DNA of 64,000 bases from assembly GCF_900187325.1 (NCBI RefSeq), contig NZ_FZMZ01000004.1, positions 186,001 through 250,000 on the forward strand, in the 5' to 3' direction. The position numbers and the translations under genes were made by a program. This DNA is from Virgibacillus ndiopensis. Lineage in GTDB: Bacteria; Bacillota; Bacilli; Bacillales; Amphibacillaceae. Numbering within the stretch: position 1 is the stretch's first letter; each line of letters starts with the position of its first letter. The notes below the pieces were generated by a model, which did no database searches, had not been told where the DNA came from, and saw only the letters and a list, made by a program, of their open reading frames with translations. Of this stretch, positions 35,138-44,168 are shown one piece after another.

Positions 35138-35338
35138 TTGGGAGATAAAAATCTATTCAAGCAGTTACTGGGGAAACAATTACGATTGAAAAGAATAGAG
35201 AATATAGGTAGGATTGAACGAGGAGAAAAATTACCGACAACATTTACATTGGTTATACTCTGTAAATCGCTAAATATCAAGATTGATCCTTTGATCGAAG
35301 AAGTATGGATTAAAATGAAATTGGAATCAAATGAATAA
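35138..35338 (+). pseudogene. Xre-type helix-turn-helix gene with internal deletion
   Basis: The 66-codon frame reads LGKQLRLKR followed at once by IENIGRIERGEKLPTTFTLV and ILCKSLNIKID. In intact Xre domains of this type about 18 residues covering helices 2 and 3 separate these blocks, so the recognition helix is missing. TTG start with AAGGAAG upstream. Probably a non-functional remnant of a small regulator; it lies before comK but with its own frame. Confidence 0.6.
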
Positions 35339-35417
35339 ACTATTAAATCGCTCCCATAATGGATTTTCCTTTTAAAAACAAATTCCATCATACATATACT
35401 AAGAGGTGTTAAAAATA

Positions 35418-35897
35418 GTGGAAGAAATTATAAATCAATATAAAATAAACTGTAAAACGATGGCACTATTACCTGCAGCGCATTTGGATTATCATACGAT
35501 TGTTTTAGAAGAGGATCAAAGGCTATTTATCAGGAAAACACCGATACAACTAATTAATGCCGCCTGTTTAGAAAACGGTTCTACCTATGATGGAAGGAGA
35601 ACTTCTGTTATGCACCAGACTGGCTTTAAGCGAAAAATCCCCATTCCATTCAAACCGAGCAAAGGCATCTATACCTTCCCATCCCATTCCCTAACCGACT
35701 TACAATGTAGTTGGATTTTCTATAAACACATACGAAAAATGATACAATACCAATCTCCAGAAAGACCAACAATTAAATCTATTATTATCATTAATAATGG
35801 AAAACAATTACCAATGAATGTATCTCATTTTACCTTAGAGAAGCAAATGCAGCGGACTCTTACGTGTATATATATGTTTTCTAATTTGGTGGGGTAG
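35418..35897 (+). CDS. comK: Competence transcription factor ComK
   Basis: 159 residues. Matches ComK across the length: KTMALLPAAHLDYHTIVLEE, CLENGSTYDGRRTSVMHQTG, KRKIPIPFKPSKGIYTFPSH, CSWIFYKHI. ComK is the master activator of DNA-uptake genes in bacilli. Start GTG 35418, 9 nt after AAGAGGTG (the GTG inside that box at 35406 is an unlikely start). The C-terminal tail is shorter and less like B. subtilis ComK. Followed by a GC-rich terminator palindrome. Confidence 0.9.
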   Translation: MEEIINQYKINCKTMALLPAAHLDYHTIVLEEDQRLFIRKTPIQLINAACLENGSTYDGRRTSVMHQTGFKRKIPIPFKPSKGIYTFPSHSLTDLQCSWIFYKHIRKMIQYQSPERPTIKSIIIINNGKQLPMNVSHFTLEKQMQRTLTCIYMFSNLVG

Positions 35898-35900
35898 TGG

Positions 35901-35932
35901 AGCGGGACAATGGGAAGTCACTTTGTCCCGCT
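35901..35932 (+). repeat. GCGGGACA palindrome, copy 2, terminator of comK
   Basis: AGCGGGACAA (35901-35910) pairs perfectly with TTGTCCCGCT (35923-35932), 12-nt loop, four bases after the comK stop. Confidence 0.75.
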
Positions 35933-35997
35933 CTGTTTGCCATTGTAATATCAATCTATTAAAATAAAAACATAAATATATAAAAGGGGGTATTATT

Positions 35998-36324
35998 GTG
36001 CCTAAATATAATAAACTGGTTCGTGATCGGATTCCAGAAATCATTAAAAATACAGGAAAAGAGTCAAAAAAAGAAACACTTACCGACAAACGCTATATCG
36101 ATGAACTAAAAAAGAAATTAAATGAAGAAGTAGCTGAATACCAGGAAGCTAAAACAGATACAGACGCATTGGAAGAACTAGGTGACGTGCTGGAACTGAT
36201 GCATGCACTTGCACGACAACACGGAGAATCCATTGACACTGTTGAACAGATTCGAAAAGAAAAAGCGGCAAAACGTGGGGCTTTTCAAGACAAGATCTTT
36301 TTAATTGAGGTTGAAGACGATTGA
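35998..36324 (+). CDS. MazG-like nucleoside triphosphate pyrophosphohydrolase
   Basis: 108 residues, GTG start with AAAGGGGG upstream. The MPKYNKLVRDRIPEIIKNTG start and EEVAEYQEA...DALEELGDVLELMHAL give the all-alpha NTP-PPase signature (ExxE...ExxD metal ligands). Likely hydrolyses non-canonical nucleoside triphosphates or phosphoribosyl-ATP-like compounds (house-cleaning). Single gene on the edge of the defence island. Confidence 0.88.
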   Translation: MPKYNKLVRDRIPEIIKNTGKESKKETLTDKRYIDELKKKLNEEVAEYQEAKTDTDALEELGDVLELMHALARQHGESIDTVEQIRKEKAAKRGAFQDKIFLIEVEDD

Positions 36325-36353
36325 AGCAATCCCCTTACACACAAACCTATTAC

Positions 36354-36382
36354 AGGACACAGGGATCAGGTCCCGCGTCCCG
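36354..36382. repeat. GCGGGACA-family palindrome, degenerate copy 3
   Basis: GGACACAGGGA...TCCCGCGTCCCG, imperfect relative to the other copies, between the convergent NTP-PPase and nuclease genes. Confidence 0.5.
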
Positions 36383-36384
36383 TT

Positions 36385-37788
36385 CTATTTATCTTCCCAA
36401 TTAACCTTTAGCATATTTACTAATAAATGAAAAATCCGGGAAGGATTCTTATTCAATTGATCAAACGATATTGTTTCTATATTTTTGTTAGCATGAAAAT
36501 GTACACTACTTTGCGTTCTATCCATATGAACTTTCATGCCTGTAAGTCGATATTCCTTAATTTGAGTTGCACTATCCACATGTATATGGTCTAAACCAGT
36601 ATTAATTTGATCAGAAACTCTACGTAACGTCTTCCACACAATTTTTTCCTCTTTAGACTTCATAAACAATTCCGGAAGTTCCGCTGCTTGCTTAATATTC
36701 GCTAAAGTAGTCATAAAGGAATTAGCTACACCATAGTTTACTGGTTTAATCGGATTATGTAGATTGGTCCAAACTTCTATTTTAAATAAAACATCGTCAT
36801 TTGCCTTGTTCAGTATAACATCTGTAATTCTCCCATATACCAAAACGCCATTTTCATTAGCAATACCTTTTTTAACATACAGTGCTATATACTTTGCCTC
36901 TTGCCAGCCTCTTTTAACTCTTTCAACGGGGATGGTATAATATTTTTCTTTTATAAATTGCTTATAGTCCTCTGCGGTTGATACTAGCCCGACAAGGACA
37001 GATTCTTCAAGGGATGACCCCCACTCTTCCATGGTTCCCTGTGGTAAAATACCTTCTTCCTGTAATTCTTCCGGTCCCATTTCTACTAATCTTTTAATAA
37101 AGTTTTCTACCATAATGGTCGTATTCGGCAAAAATGGGAATGCTCCAACATTTACCTTATCAATACTCTTATAAAAGTGATGATTTTGGTATATGTTTTC
37201 ATTCTTCCATGGAAATAAAACATATGCTCCAAACGCTGTTCTTTCATATGGTCCATTGTTTTCTGCGACGATCGCATCACGATAGCGATGCATCGTATTG
37301 ATATCGTCTTCCATCGGTCCGGGCGTTTGATACAAATTTTTATAATAGCTACCATCTTGCGCATAATCCACCCGATATTTTGCATCAAAAATATAGTTGA
37401 ATGTATACTCCTTGCCTTTTTTCTCTATGCTCAGCATTGTGTCCGGCTTCTGGGTAACGGTTGGTAATCTACCTTCACGCTTCTGGTAACGTAACACAAT
37501 CTTTTCACTTGTAACTGGATGTGAATAAATTCTTTTAGCCGTACGGTTTGCTTCTAAATTAACGAATAGACCTTGACGACTTACTTGTACGATATCTTGG
37601 CTGATTAGGTTATAATTTTTATCCAAAATCTGTCCCAGCTTAAGAAATGTCCAATATTCGTATAATGTTGCTACATCTTTCAATGACAGCTGATATAGCT
37701 TACCTTGAAGAACTAAGCCTTTCGAAACGGTTAAATAGATTTGAAATGCCTTCCGATAACCTGGAGCCATTTGTAAAACTAAACTCAT
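36385..37788 (-). CDS. DUF2357/McrC-like restriction nuclease, C-terminal part
   Basis: 467 residues. Contains LVLQMAPGYRKAFQIYLTVS, LYEYWTFLKLGQIL and a PD-(D/E)xK-type core (KPDTMLSI...YIFDAKYRVD), the nuclease part of DUF2357 proteins that act as the McrC-like cleavage subunit with McrB-type motors. Intact members are, from memory, one chain with the N-terminal module and a connecting segment of roughly 150-200 residues before SLVLQMAPGY. Here the N-terminal module is a separate frame (37785-38270) joined by an ATGA stop/start overlap. The nuclease residues themselves look intact. Confidence 0.7.
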   Translation of the reverse strand: MSLVLQMAPGYRKAFQIYLTVSKGLVLQGKLYQLSLKDVATLYEYWTFLKLGQILDKNYNLISQDIVQVSRQGLFVNLEANRTAKRIYSHPVTSEKIVLRYQKREGRLPTVTQKPDTMLSIEKKGKEYTFNYIFDAKYRVDYAQDGSYYKNLYQTPGPMEDDINTMHRYRDAIVAENNGPYERTAFGAYVLFPWKNENIYQNHHFYKSIDKVNVGAFPFLPNTTIMVENFIKRLVEMGPEELQEEGILPQGTMEEWGSSLEESVLVGLVSTAEDYKQFIKEKYYTIPVERVKRGWQEAKYIALYVKKGIANENGVLVYGRITDVILNKANDDVLFKIEVWTNLHNPIKPVNYGVANSFMTTLANIKQAAELPELFMKSKEEKIVWKTLRRVSDQINTGLDHIHVDSATQIKEYRLTGMKVHMDRTQSSVHFHANKNIETISFDQLNKNPSRIFHLLVNMLKVNWEDK

Positions 37789-38270
37789 AACCGCTTCGAA
37801 GGAAAAATTTCAAGTGTTACTTCTAATAGTGTTTCATCATTATTTCTAATTTCAAAAGTGGTCAAACCAACCTCATTTTGAAATTGTAGATTACCCATCA
37901 ACATTACTTGATTACCGACCTGTACAGAGTCAATAGCTTCCCTTAACAATGGATGCTCATGGTGAAATGTTAACACCTTATCATTTTTCGGAACGACGAT
38001 TAATTGATATACTCCATTCTCAAAGAAAATAGGTCTTACATTAGTTTGTTCTCCTAGGTAATTTTCGTTTACATCGTACACTTTTATATCCTCAATGTCC
38101 GAACCATGGACACTAAATTCCATCACATCATGATAGTCCAACATACGATATTGCTTTAACCCCTCATACCTTTTGTGATAAGGCTTCCCTTTTAGAATTA
38201 GCGATAAATCATTTGTTTCAATTTGTACTAATTCAACTTCCTCACGAGATCCAGTAGGAGGTAAACCCAT
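37785..38270 (-). CDS. DUF2357 N-terminal module, separate frame from nuclease
   Basis: 161 residues, beta-rich (YHKRYEGLKQYRMLDYHDVM, FENGVYQLIVVPKNDKVLTF, EVGLTTFEIRNN), ending EVTLEIFPSKRL. It matches the N-terminal part of DUF2357 restriction proteins. The frame closes with a TGA overlapping the ATG of the nuclease part (ATGA), so coupled translation into two polypeptides is possible, but an internal deletion with frameshift is the simpler reading. Start overlaps the preceding gene by 29 bp. Confidence 0.6.
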   Translation of the reverse strand: MGLPPTGSREEVELVQIETNDLSLILKGKPYHKRYEGLKQYRMLDYHDVMEFSVHGSDIEDIKVYDVNENYLGEQTNVRPIFFENGVYQLIVVPKNDKVLTFHHEHPLLREAIDSVQVGNQVMLMGNLQFQNEVGLTTFEIRNNDETLLEVTLEIFPSKRL

Positions 38271-38511
38271 CTCTTAGCCTCCTCAACATTTCTACAACCT
38301 TTGCTACACTTAAAGGATATTTTGCACTAGCTAGATCCATTTCTGTCAAATCCTCATCAAATTGTTTATTTGTAAAAATTACATACAATTCACGTAATAC
38401 TTGATCAACTCTTGAATCACTTCCTGCTATTCGCGGTAAAATTTTCTGTAAAATAGCATGATCAAATGCTTGATCAAAAGGTAGCAGTCCATCTTCGTTA
38501 TTGTATGCCAT
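38242..38511 (-). CDS. C-terminal piece of McrB-like motor after an in-frame stop
   Basis: 89 residues beginning ATG directly after, and in the same frame as, the TAA that ends the motor gene. EDGLLPFDQAFDHAILQKIL and PRIAGSDSRVDQVLRELYVI are the C-terminal lid helices normally found at the end of McrB-type AAA+ proteins of this group. There is no ribosome site before the ATG, so expression would need readthrough or TAA-ATG reinitiation. Confidence 0.7.
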   Translation of the reverse strand: MAYNNEDGLLPFDQAFDHAILQKILPRIAGSDSRVDQVLRELYVIFTNKQFDEDLTEMDLASAKYPLSVAKVVEMLRRLRDGFTSYWIS

Positions 38512-40314
38512 TTAAAAACAAATCTCGTCCCGAACGCGATACCCTACTTGTGCGTGATCCCTCTGTAAAGCAGTGTTCATTCGAATAAGTTCTTTCGTTA
38601 CATCCTCAATTAATTTTGGATAGACTGAATAAACATCCTTTAAATGCAAATACTTCGACGCAAATCTTTTATAAGGTCCTTCCATAGCAGCTACTTCTTT
38701 ACTTTCCTTTAAGAAGTCTAAATGTCCAAGTTCCACCCGATTAAATTCGATCGTATTAGCGCGATCTAACACTTTTTTACTAAATGGATGTGTTGTTTCA
38801 TCCATGTTTACCGTTCCGATTATATAGAGATTATTCGGTAATTTGATGTTCTCTCCAGCTGTTTCCTCCTTTGTTAACAAATGTGATGAAACAATTTTTC
38901 CATCTTCCCATTTCCGGCTTTCCATTACAGATAATATATCACTGAAATAATACTCCACCCGCGCAAGATTCATTTCATCCAATAAAACAAAAAATGGCAA
39001 TTCAGGATTCAGTTCTGCCTGCTTGATGACTTTCGTTAATGGACCTTCTTTGAAATCACCCTTTATGTCAACATACCCGAGTAAATCTGACCCATCACTC
39101 CAGTCCGGTCTGATTGGGATAAGCGAAAACCGACCATTCTCCTCTGTTGCTCCAACACTTTCCGCAAACCATTGAACAATCTTAGTTTTTCCTGTTCCGG
39201 AAATCCCTGAAAGAATTACAAATGGTTTTGTCTTAAGAGATAAATAGAGATTCATTACTTCCTTTTTCTCAAAGTAAAAACCTTTTGAAGCTATGTAATT
39301 ATGTATATGATCAACTATTTCTTTATTGGATATGTATGGGTTTTCCCCTTCACTAGCAATCTCTTTTTGATGGGATGGCTTGTACTCTACCATTTTTGTT
39401 CTCACCTCTGTTGGGAAACGCTTAGAAAACTGCTGAAATAATTTAAATGCAAATTTATCAGATATCTTGTAAAAATATCCTTGATTTAGATCTCCTTTTA
39501 TATTAAAAGGTGGTTTCTCATTTAACCTCCATTGAATAGGTATTTCTTCTTTTTTTATATCAGTTTTTAAATCAAAATAAGATAGCTCAACTTTGTATCC
39601 ATCCTTTTGTGATTCTTCCTTATCAATTTCAGAAGGTATTTTTGCCTCAATTGCGGTGGCTCTTACTATACCTACAGATAATATTTTAGGTGTAGAGTAA
39701 CAAAAGACTATATCTCCTATTTTTGCATCTAGTAAATTTGTATGATGACCATATTTCCTTCCACCTTTACTTTGTTGCGGTGCCCAAAGGTACTCCCCTT
39801 CTTTCTGCTGACGATGTGTTTCCCTCTGGTTCACCCACCAAAAAGACGGAACCTTGTGTTGATTCCTTTTTGTTCGAAATGCTAGTTTATATACAAAAGG
39901 TTCATCAGTTTGGTAAAAGTCAATGTATTCTGCTTCGCTATTAGGAGTAAATACAGGTTTTTTTGATTTTTCTTCACGGTGTTCTTGAAAGTAGTTATAG
40001 GAGTTGAAAAAGGTCTCTCTTAGTAATTCCTTTAAATCATTGTTTTGTGTATATCTTAATTGCAAAGATCCTTTCTTAAAGTCATTCCTTTTCAAAAAAA
40101 CTAGCTTCGCCTGATATGTCACACCATCAAATAATAATTTTACAGATACCTCTTCGCCCACACTTAAGGTAGCATTTCCATTAGCTTTTGCAAAATCTTC
40201 ATGAAACTCAATAGGTATTTGTGACCCATATTCAAATATAGACCAATCTACTTTTTTACTTCCAATTAAATTTGCAGTCTCATCTTTTGACCAACTTCTC
40301 ACTTGTTTTATCAT
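38512..40314 (-). CDS. McrB-type AAA+ motor with EVE-like domain (restriction subunit)
   Basis: 600 residues. Residues 1-110: a module found in front of restriction AAA+ proteins (VDWSIFEYGSQIPIEF). About 155-270: an EVE/PUA-like fold (SFWWVNQRETHRQQ, YLWAPQQ, DAKIGDIVFCYSTPKILSVG) of the type that reads modified bases. About 350-600: AAA+ domain with Walker A GISGTGKT (370-377), Walker B FFVLLDEMN (441-449) and sensor NMD (503-505). It should power the DUF2357 nuclease. The chain ends at DEICF with TAA where homologues continue, so the lid region is cut off (next frame). Confidence 0.8.
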   Translation of the reverse strand: MIKQVRSWSKDETANLIGSKKVDWSIFEYGSQIPIEFHEDFAKANGNATLSVGEEVSVKLLFDGVTYQAKLVFLKRNDFKKGSLQLRYTQNNDLKELLRETFFNSYNYFQEHREEKSKKPVFTPNSEAEYIDFYQTDEPFVYKLAFRTKRNQHKVPSFWWVNQRETHRQQKEGEYLWAPQQSKGGRKYGHHTNLLDAKIGDIVFCYSTPKILSVGIVRATAIEAKIPSEIDKEESQKDGYKVELSYFDLKTDIKKEEIPIQWRLNEKPPFNIKGDLNQGYFYKISDKFAFKLFQQFSKRFPTEVRTKMVEYKPSHQKEIASEGENPYISNKEIVDHIHNYIASKGFYFEKKEVMNLYLSLKTKPFVILSGISGTGKTKIVQWFAESVGATEENGRFSLIPIRPDWSDGSDLLGYVDIKGDFKEGPLTKVIKQAELNPELPFFVLLDEMNLARVEYYFSDILSVMESRKWEDGKIVSSHLLTKEETAGENIKLPNNLYIIGTVNMDETTHPFSKKVLDRANTIEFNRVELGHLDFLKESKEVAAMEGPYKRFASKYLHLKDVYSVYPKLIEDVTKELIRMNTALQRDHAQVGYRVRDEICF

Positions 40315-40466
40315 TTTCTTATCACCATCACAATCTGTAATTATGATTTTATCTTTTTACGAGAACAGACCGAACAAGTCTACTAGAATTATTTTTATCA
40401 CTTCTTTTTACACGCTTTCAAAGTTCAATTAAGATACTTGCATAATTTATAATTAATTTTTCTGGT

Positions 40467-42191
40467 CTAACAATCAATTTTTACTTGGCATGCAAGTTTT
40501 ATTGATGACCATCCCTTGGATTGATTAGCACTAAATTTTACTCTTAACGTCAATTGTTCTATATTGTCATTCCAATATAAAGTAGTGTTTATAGTAGTAG
40601 GAAACTTGGGAACCACGATAACATTACTATCCACTTTACCATGCTCAAGAAGAACACTCTCATTATGAGTATAGAAAGAGATCAGTAATGCTACATCCCC
40701 TAATAATGCTTGTATACCTTTTTTTAATTCAAGTTGACTTGCCTTACTTAACTTTAATCCCAGTTCATTTGACACTTCCTCCAAACTTTGCTGATGATCA
40801 ATTTGGTTCTTTTGAAACTCCTCTTTTACAACATTAATTTTCTCTTTCATACTTCCAATTCCGAAATATTGATCGCCTAATATCGTCCCTATCCCGGGGT
40901 TTTTTGAAACCAGTGTATTGGTTTTTTTCGCAAGTGCTTTTATCGAAAATCGTTCTTCTTCTAGTCTTCCATTTACAGAAATTATTAATTTTATATCACT
41001 TGTATCTAATCTATTCTTGATATAACTATCAGGAACTAATTGAATACTTACAATTGAGTACAAGCTGTATTTCTTCCCTAAATATTCCACTAGGTCTTTA
41101 TAAACTTCTCTTGAAGTTTTAATGATATCTTTTATCGTTTGTTGAGGTACCAAATATGCATATCTTTTAAACACTTCTTTATACTCTACTTTATCTACTT
41201 GATAACAACTAGTATTCTCTTTCAGAATACTATAATAAACGATTGCTTCATTACACTTTCCAATTGCATTGCTCTTATTCTTATCTTCTAACATTTGGTG
41301 ATTTGCTAACAGTTTTTCAAACTCAATTATATTAGAAAGATTCTCATCTTTATCATCGACTCTTGTTTCATGTATATCATAACTCGTAGCTAATTTAATT
41401 GACGAAGATGGACCACTTTCAAACTTAAAACGAAGCAATAGTGAAGTGCTGCCCACTCTAATGCCTAAGGAGTTCTGTCCCACCTTATATACCGATAGCT
41501 TACCATCTTCTAAATGAAATTTAAGTTCTTCTACGCCCAAACACTTGTTCTCTTGTTTATACCGTGTTATAATATTAGTAGATTCAGTAAGTAATAGCTT
41601 ATTAAATGCATGGTTTATCTTATCTTTATTATCATTAAACTGTCTTCTTAACAATTCAAAACAATATTCTCTCAAGTAATATAAAAAATTATTTTTGTAC
41701 TCTATGATTTCCTGTGTAAATTTTTTATAATAAAGTCTTATTCTTTTTTTTATGTCTGCTTTTTTTAAATAAGGATTAACAGTTTCCTTAATTTTTAATA
41801 ACTCTTTTAAAAAAGTCATATAATTTTTCTCAAAAAATTCATTGAATTTTTCTTGCAGATCAGTTGATAAAAAATATTTTTCTAGAAAACTTAGTGCTCC
41901 CAAATTTTTAGGCTGAATTCTCCCATTTCCTTTAATGAAAAATAAATTTATTGGTATATACTTACCTTCACTTGTTTCCAGAGTTAAATCAGGATACTGA
42001 TCTGGTTCGGGAAAATCAAATTTGGATTTAATTCTTATTATACTAGGGAATAAATCTAGAATATATTGTCCAGTTTTTCTTGTAGTTTCTTGTGGATAAC
42101 CGATTATCTTATTTGATAGGTTTACTCTATGTTTTAAATAAGATGCGACCTCCTGTACATGTAAGTCTCCTATTTTTCTTGGATTGTTCAT
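40467..42191 (-). CDS. Restriction-locus protein of unknown function
   Basis: 574 residues, start at 42191 set by GGAGGGGG. Not recognised with certainty. N-terminal part (HVQEVASYLKHRVNLS, FDFPEPDQYPDLTLE, IPINLFFIKGNGRIQPKNLG) looks like the substrate-binding half of a type II restriction endonuclease; the middle is Lys/Phe/Tyr-rich helical; then LGIRVGSTSLLLRFKFESG and a C-terminal coiled part. It lies 152 bp upstream of the EVE-McrB gene, same strand, divergent from the methyltransferase. It may give sequence specificity to the motor-nuclease pair (inference). Confidence 0.5.
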   Translation of the reverse strand: MNNPRKIGDLHVQEVASYLKHRVNLSNKIIGYPQETTRKTGQYILDLFPSIIRIKSKFDFPEPDQYPDLTLETSEGKYIPINLFFIKGNGRIQPKNLGALSFLEKYFLSTDLQEKFNEFFEKNYMTFLKELLKIKETVNPYLKKADIKKRIRLYYKKFTQEIIEYKNNFLYYLREYCFELLRRQFNDNKDKINHAFNKLLLTESTNIITRYKQENKCLGVEELKFHLEDGKLSVYKVGQNSLGIRVGSTSLLLRFKFESGPSSSIKLATSYDIHETRVDDKDENLSNIIEFEKLLANHQMLEDKNKSNAIGKCNEAIVYYSILKENTSCYQVDKVEYKEVFKRYAYLVPQQTIKDIIKTSREVYKDLVEYLGKKYSLYSIVSIQLVPDSYIKNRLDTSDIKLIISVNGRLEEERFSIKALAKKTNTLVSKNPGIGTILGDQYFGIGSMKEKINVVKEEFQKNQIDHQQSLEEVSNELGLKLSKASQLELKKGIQALLGDVALLISFYTHNESVLLEHGKVDSNVIVVPKFPTTINTTLYWNDNIEQLTLRVKFSANQSKGWSSIKLACQVKIDC

Positions 42192-42309
42192 TATACCCCC
42201 TCCAGATAAGTCCATTTTACCTGTAATAGCCTAAAAATTAAATGATTTTTCATGATGTTATATTTGCTTATTCCATGTTAAAATAATATTCTACTAGAGG
42301 TGATACAAA

Positions 42310-43557
42310 TTGAAGATCAAAGAACGAGGACGTGCTAAATATAGACCGCTAAAAAATTATGAGGTTTCTGAAGTTAAACGAGTACTTCTTGAAAAAATTG
42401 CAGAAGAACAAGCGGAAATTCAAAAGTTAAAAGAAGATGAAAAAATAGATACTATTCAATATATAGATAACAAGTTAAATGTAGTTAGTTTATTCTCTGG
42501 TTGCGGGGGATTAGATTTAGGAGTAGAATTCGCAGGTTTAGATGCTACAATTGGAGAAGCAAACACAAACAGATTAAAAAACAATTACAATCAGTTTATA
42601 AAATATCGTTATAAGAGCTTATTTCATACTATTTGTTCTATCGACCTTTTTAAAGAAGCTAATCAGACATATCACTGCAATTTTCCTGATTCAATTGTAC
42701 AAATAGAAAAGGATATTAGAAAAATCAAAAGTTTTCCAGTTGGAGATATCGTCCTTGGTGGTTTTCCTTGTCCCGGATTTAGTGAAGCAGGTCCTAGATT
42801 AATCGATGATGAACGTAACTTCCTTTACATACATTTTATACGTAGTTTAATTCAGACTCAGCCACTGTTTTTTATAGCTGAAAATGTTAAAGGACTTTTA
42901 ACTCTAGGAAAAGGTGAAGTGCTTAAGCAAATCATTCAAGATTTTGAAACAGCAGGTTATAAAGTCAAATTTAAACTAGTAAACGCCCGTGATTTTGGAG
43001 TACCTCAGAACAGGGAAAGGGTATTTATTGTCGGTGTTAGGAAGGATATAGATTTTGAATACAACTTCCCCGATCCTACACATGGAATGGATAATCATCT
43101 CTTGAACTTTAGAACTTTAAAAGACTCTATTGGCGATTTAGAAGAAGATCCTGGCGAGTGGTATGAAGGGAACTTTTCTTCAATATATCTATCTAGGAAC
43201 CGGAAGAAGAACTGGGATGATCAAAGTTTTACAATTCAGGCATCAGGTAGACAGGCACCTCTCCACCCTAGCGGTGAGCCAATGAGAAAAACTGGTAAAG
43301 ATCAATGGGAACTTCCTGGAGGGTTAAGTCAGCACCGCAGATTGTCTACTAGAGAAATTGCTAGAATCCAGACTTTCCCTGACTGGTTTAAATTTTCTCA
43401 TGGTCTTAGTGATAATATTAGTAAGAATGGCAGGTTAAATAAAGTTTATAAACAGATTGGTAACGCTGTACCAGTTGACTTAGCAAGGGCTATAGCACGC
43501 CCAATAGCTGAATGGGTTATTAAAAATTATAGTGAAAAGACTTACTTAAGGGTTTAA
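42310..43557 (+). CDS. DNA (cytosine-5) methyltransferase
   Basis: 415 residues. All core m5C motifs visible: I VVSLFSGCGGLDLG, IV GGFPCPGFSEAG with the catalytic PC, VI ENVKGL, VIII QNRERVFIVG, IX-region RRLSTREIARIQTFP, X YKQIGNAVPVDLARAIA. A basic, coiled N-terminal extension of about 55 residues precedes motif I. TTG start, AGAGGTGAT upstream. Divergent from the restriction genes; it probably protects host DNA from the McrBC-like restriction complex, as in LlaJI- and BsuMI-type systems (family knowledge). Target site cannot be read from sequence. Confidence 0.92.
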   Translation: MKIKERGRAKYRPLKNYEVSEVKRVLLEKIAEEQAEIQKLKEDEKIDTIQYIDNKLNVVSLFSGCGGLDLGVEFAGLDATIGEANTNRLKNNYNQFIKYRYKSLFHTICSIDLFKEANQTYHCNFPDSIVQIEKDIRKIKSFPVGDIVLGGFPCPGFSEAGPRLIDDERNFLYIHFIRSLIQTQPLFFIAENVKGLLTLGKGEVLKQIIQDFETAGYKVKFKLVNARDFGVPQNRERVFIVGVRKDIDFEYNFPDPTHGMDNHLLNFRTLKDSIGDLEEDPGEWYEGNFSSIYLSRNRKKNWDDQSFTIQASGRQAPLHPSGEPMRKTGKDQWELPGGLSQHRRLSTREIARIQTFPDWFKFSHGLSDNISKNGRLNKVYKQIGNAVPVDLARAIARPIAEWVIKNYSEKTYLRV

Positions 43558-43582
43558 AATTTCCCAGATACAATGTAAATGT

Positions 43583-43613
43583 AATCCCCACCCATATTCA
43601 GGATGGGGATTTT
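43583..43613 (+). terminator. Terminator after the methyltransferase gene
   Basis: AATCCCCA (43583-43590) pairs with TGGGGATT (43604-43611), running into a short T tract. Confidence 0.6.
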
Positions 43614-44168
43614 CTATTTGTCGAAGCGCATTTGTGTAATTAACCGTAATATGCAAATATGTAAATAAATTAATTTAATAGGAACTACTGAATTGGATAC
43701 CCGACTTGGAAAAAAATTAAGGAAAGGTAATAGGGTGCTAATGAAAATATTAAGATTAAATATCAATAATTTTGTATGCTTGAGGTGTAAAGAACCAGAA
43801 GGTAAGGTCACAGTGACGCCTTGGAATTTGTCGAATGTTGTTAGCTTCAACAGCGACACAGTTGGTTTGGTTTGTTTTTATTCCCTTTTTTTATAGTTTT
43901 GAAGGATTTTGGATTATTTTGTAGAAAGAGAATGGGGTAGATATTTTTCGTTTCTTTATCATCCTTACTTCCTTTTGAACACATAATTGTAGGTGCCAGG
44001 CCATTTAACTTATTGCCATAATGGTTATCATTTAGGAAAATCTAAAACGGGCATCATTAAGATATTAGTGCTCGTTTTTAGGCAGATAAAGGATTCAAAA
44101 TATTTTATAACAAGATCGAGAAGTATGGAGGTAAGCTTACAGAGAGATCGGATGAGGAGGTAGGTAGC
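43614..44168. other. Gene-free stretch between methyltransferase and DUF3800 gene
   Basis: 555 bp. An open frame on either strand around 43690-43890 has no ribosome site or recognisable family and is probably chance. A GTGCCAGGC piece at 43993-44001 resembles the fda terminator repeat. No other signal seen apart from the GAGGAGG ribosome site at the right end. Confidence 0.4.

Noticed and set aside
33248-35897. Prophage
   Set aside because: A DnaD-like protein, a small sigma factor and an Xre remnant occur together, but there are no integrase, structural or lysis genes and comK is a chromosomal gene.
43690-43896. Possible small genes on either strand in the gap after the methyltransferase
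   Set aside because: No ribosome binding site, no conserved pattern and frames open on both strands by chance in AT-rich DNA.
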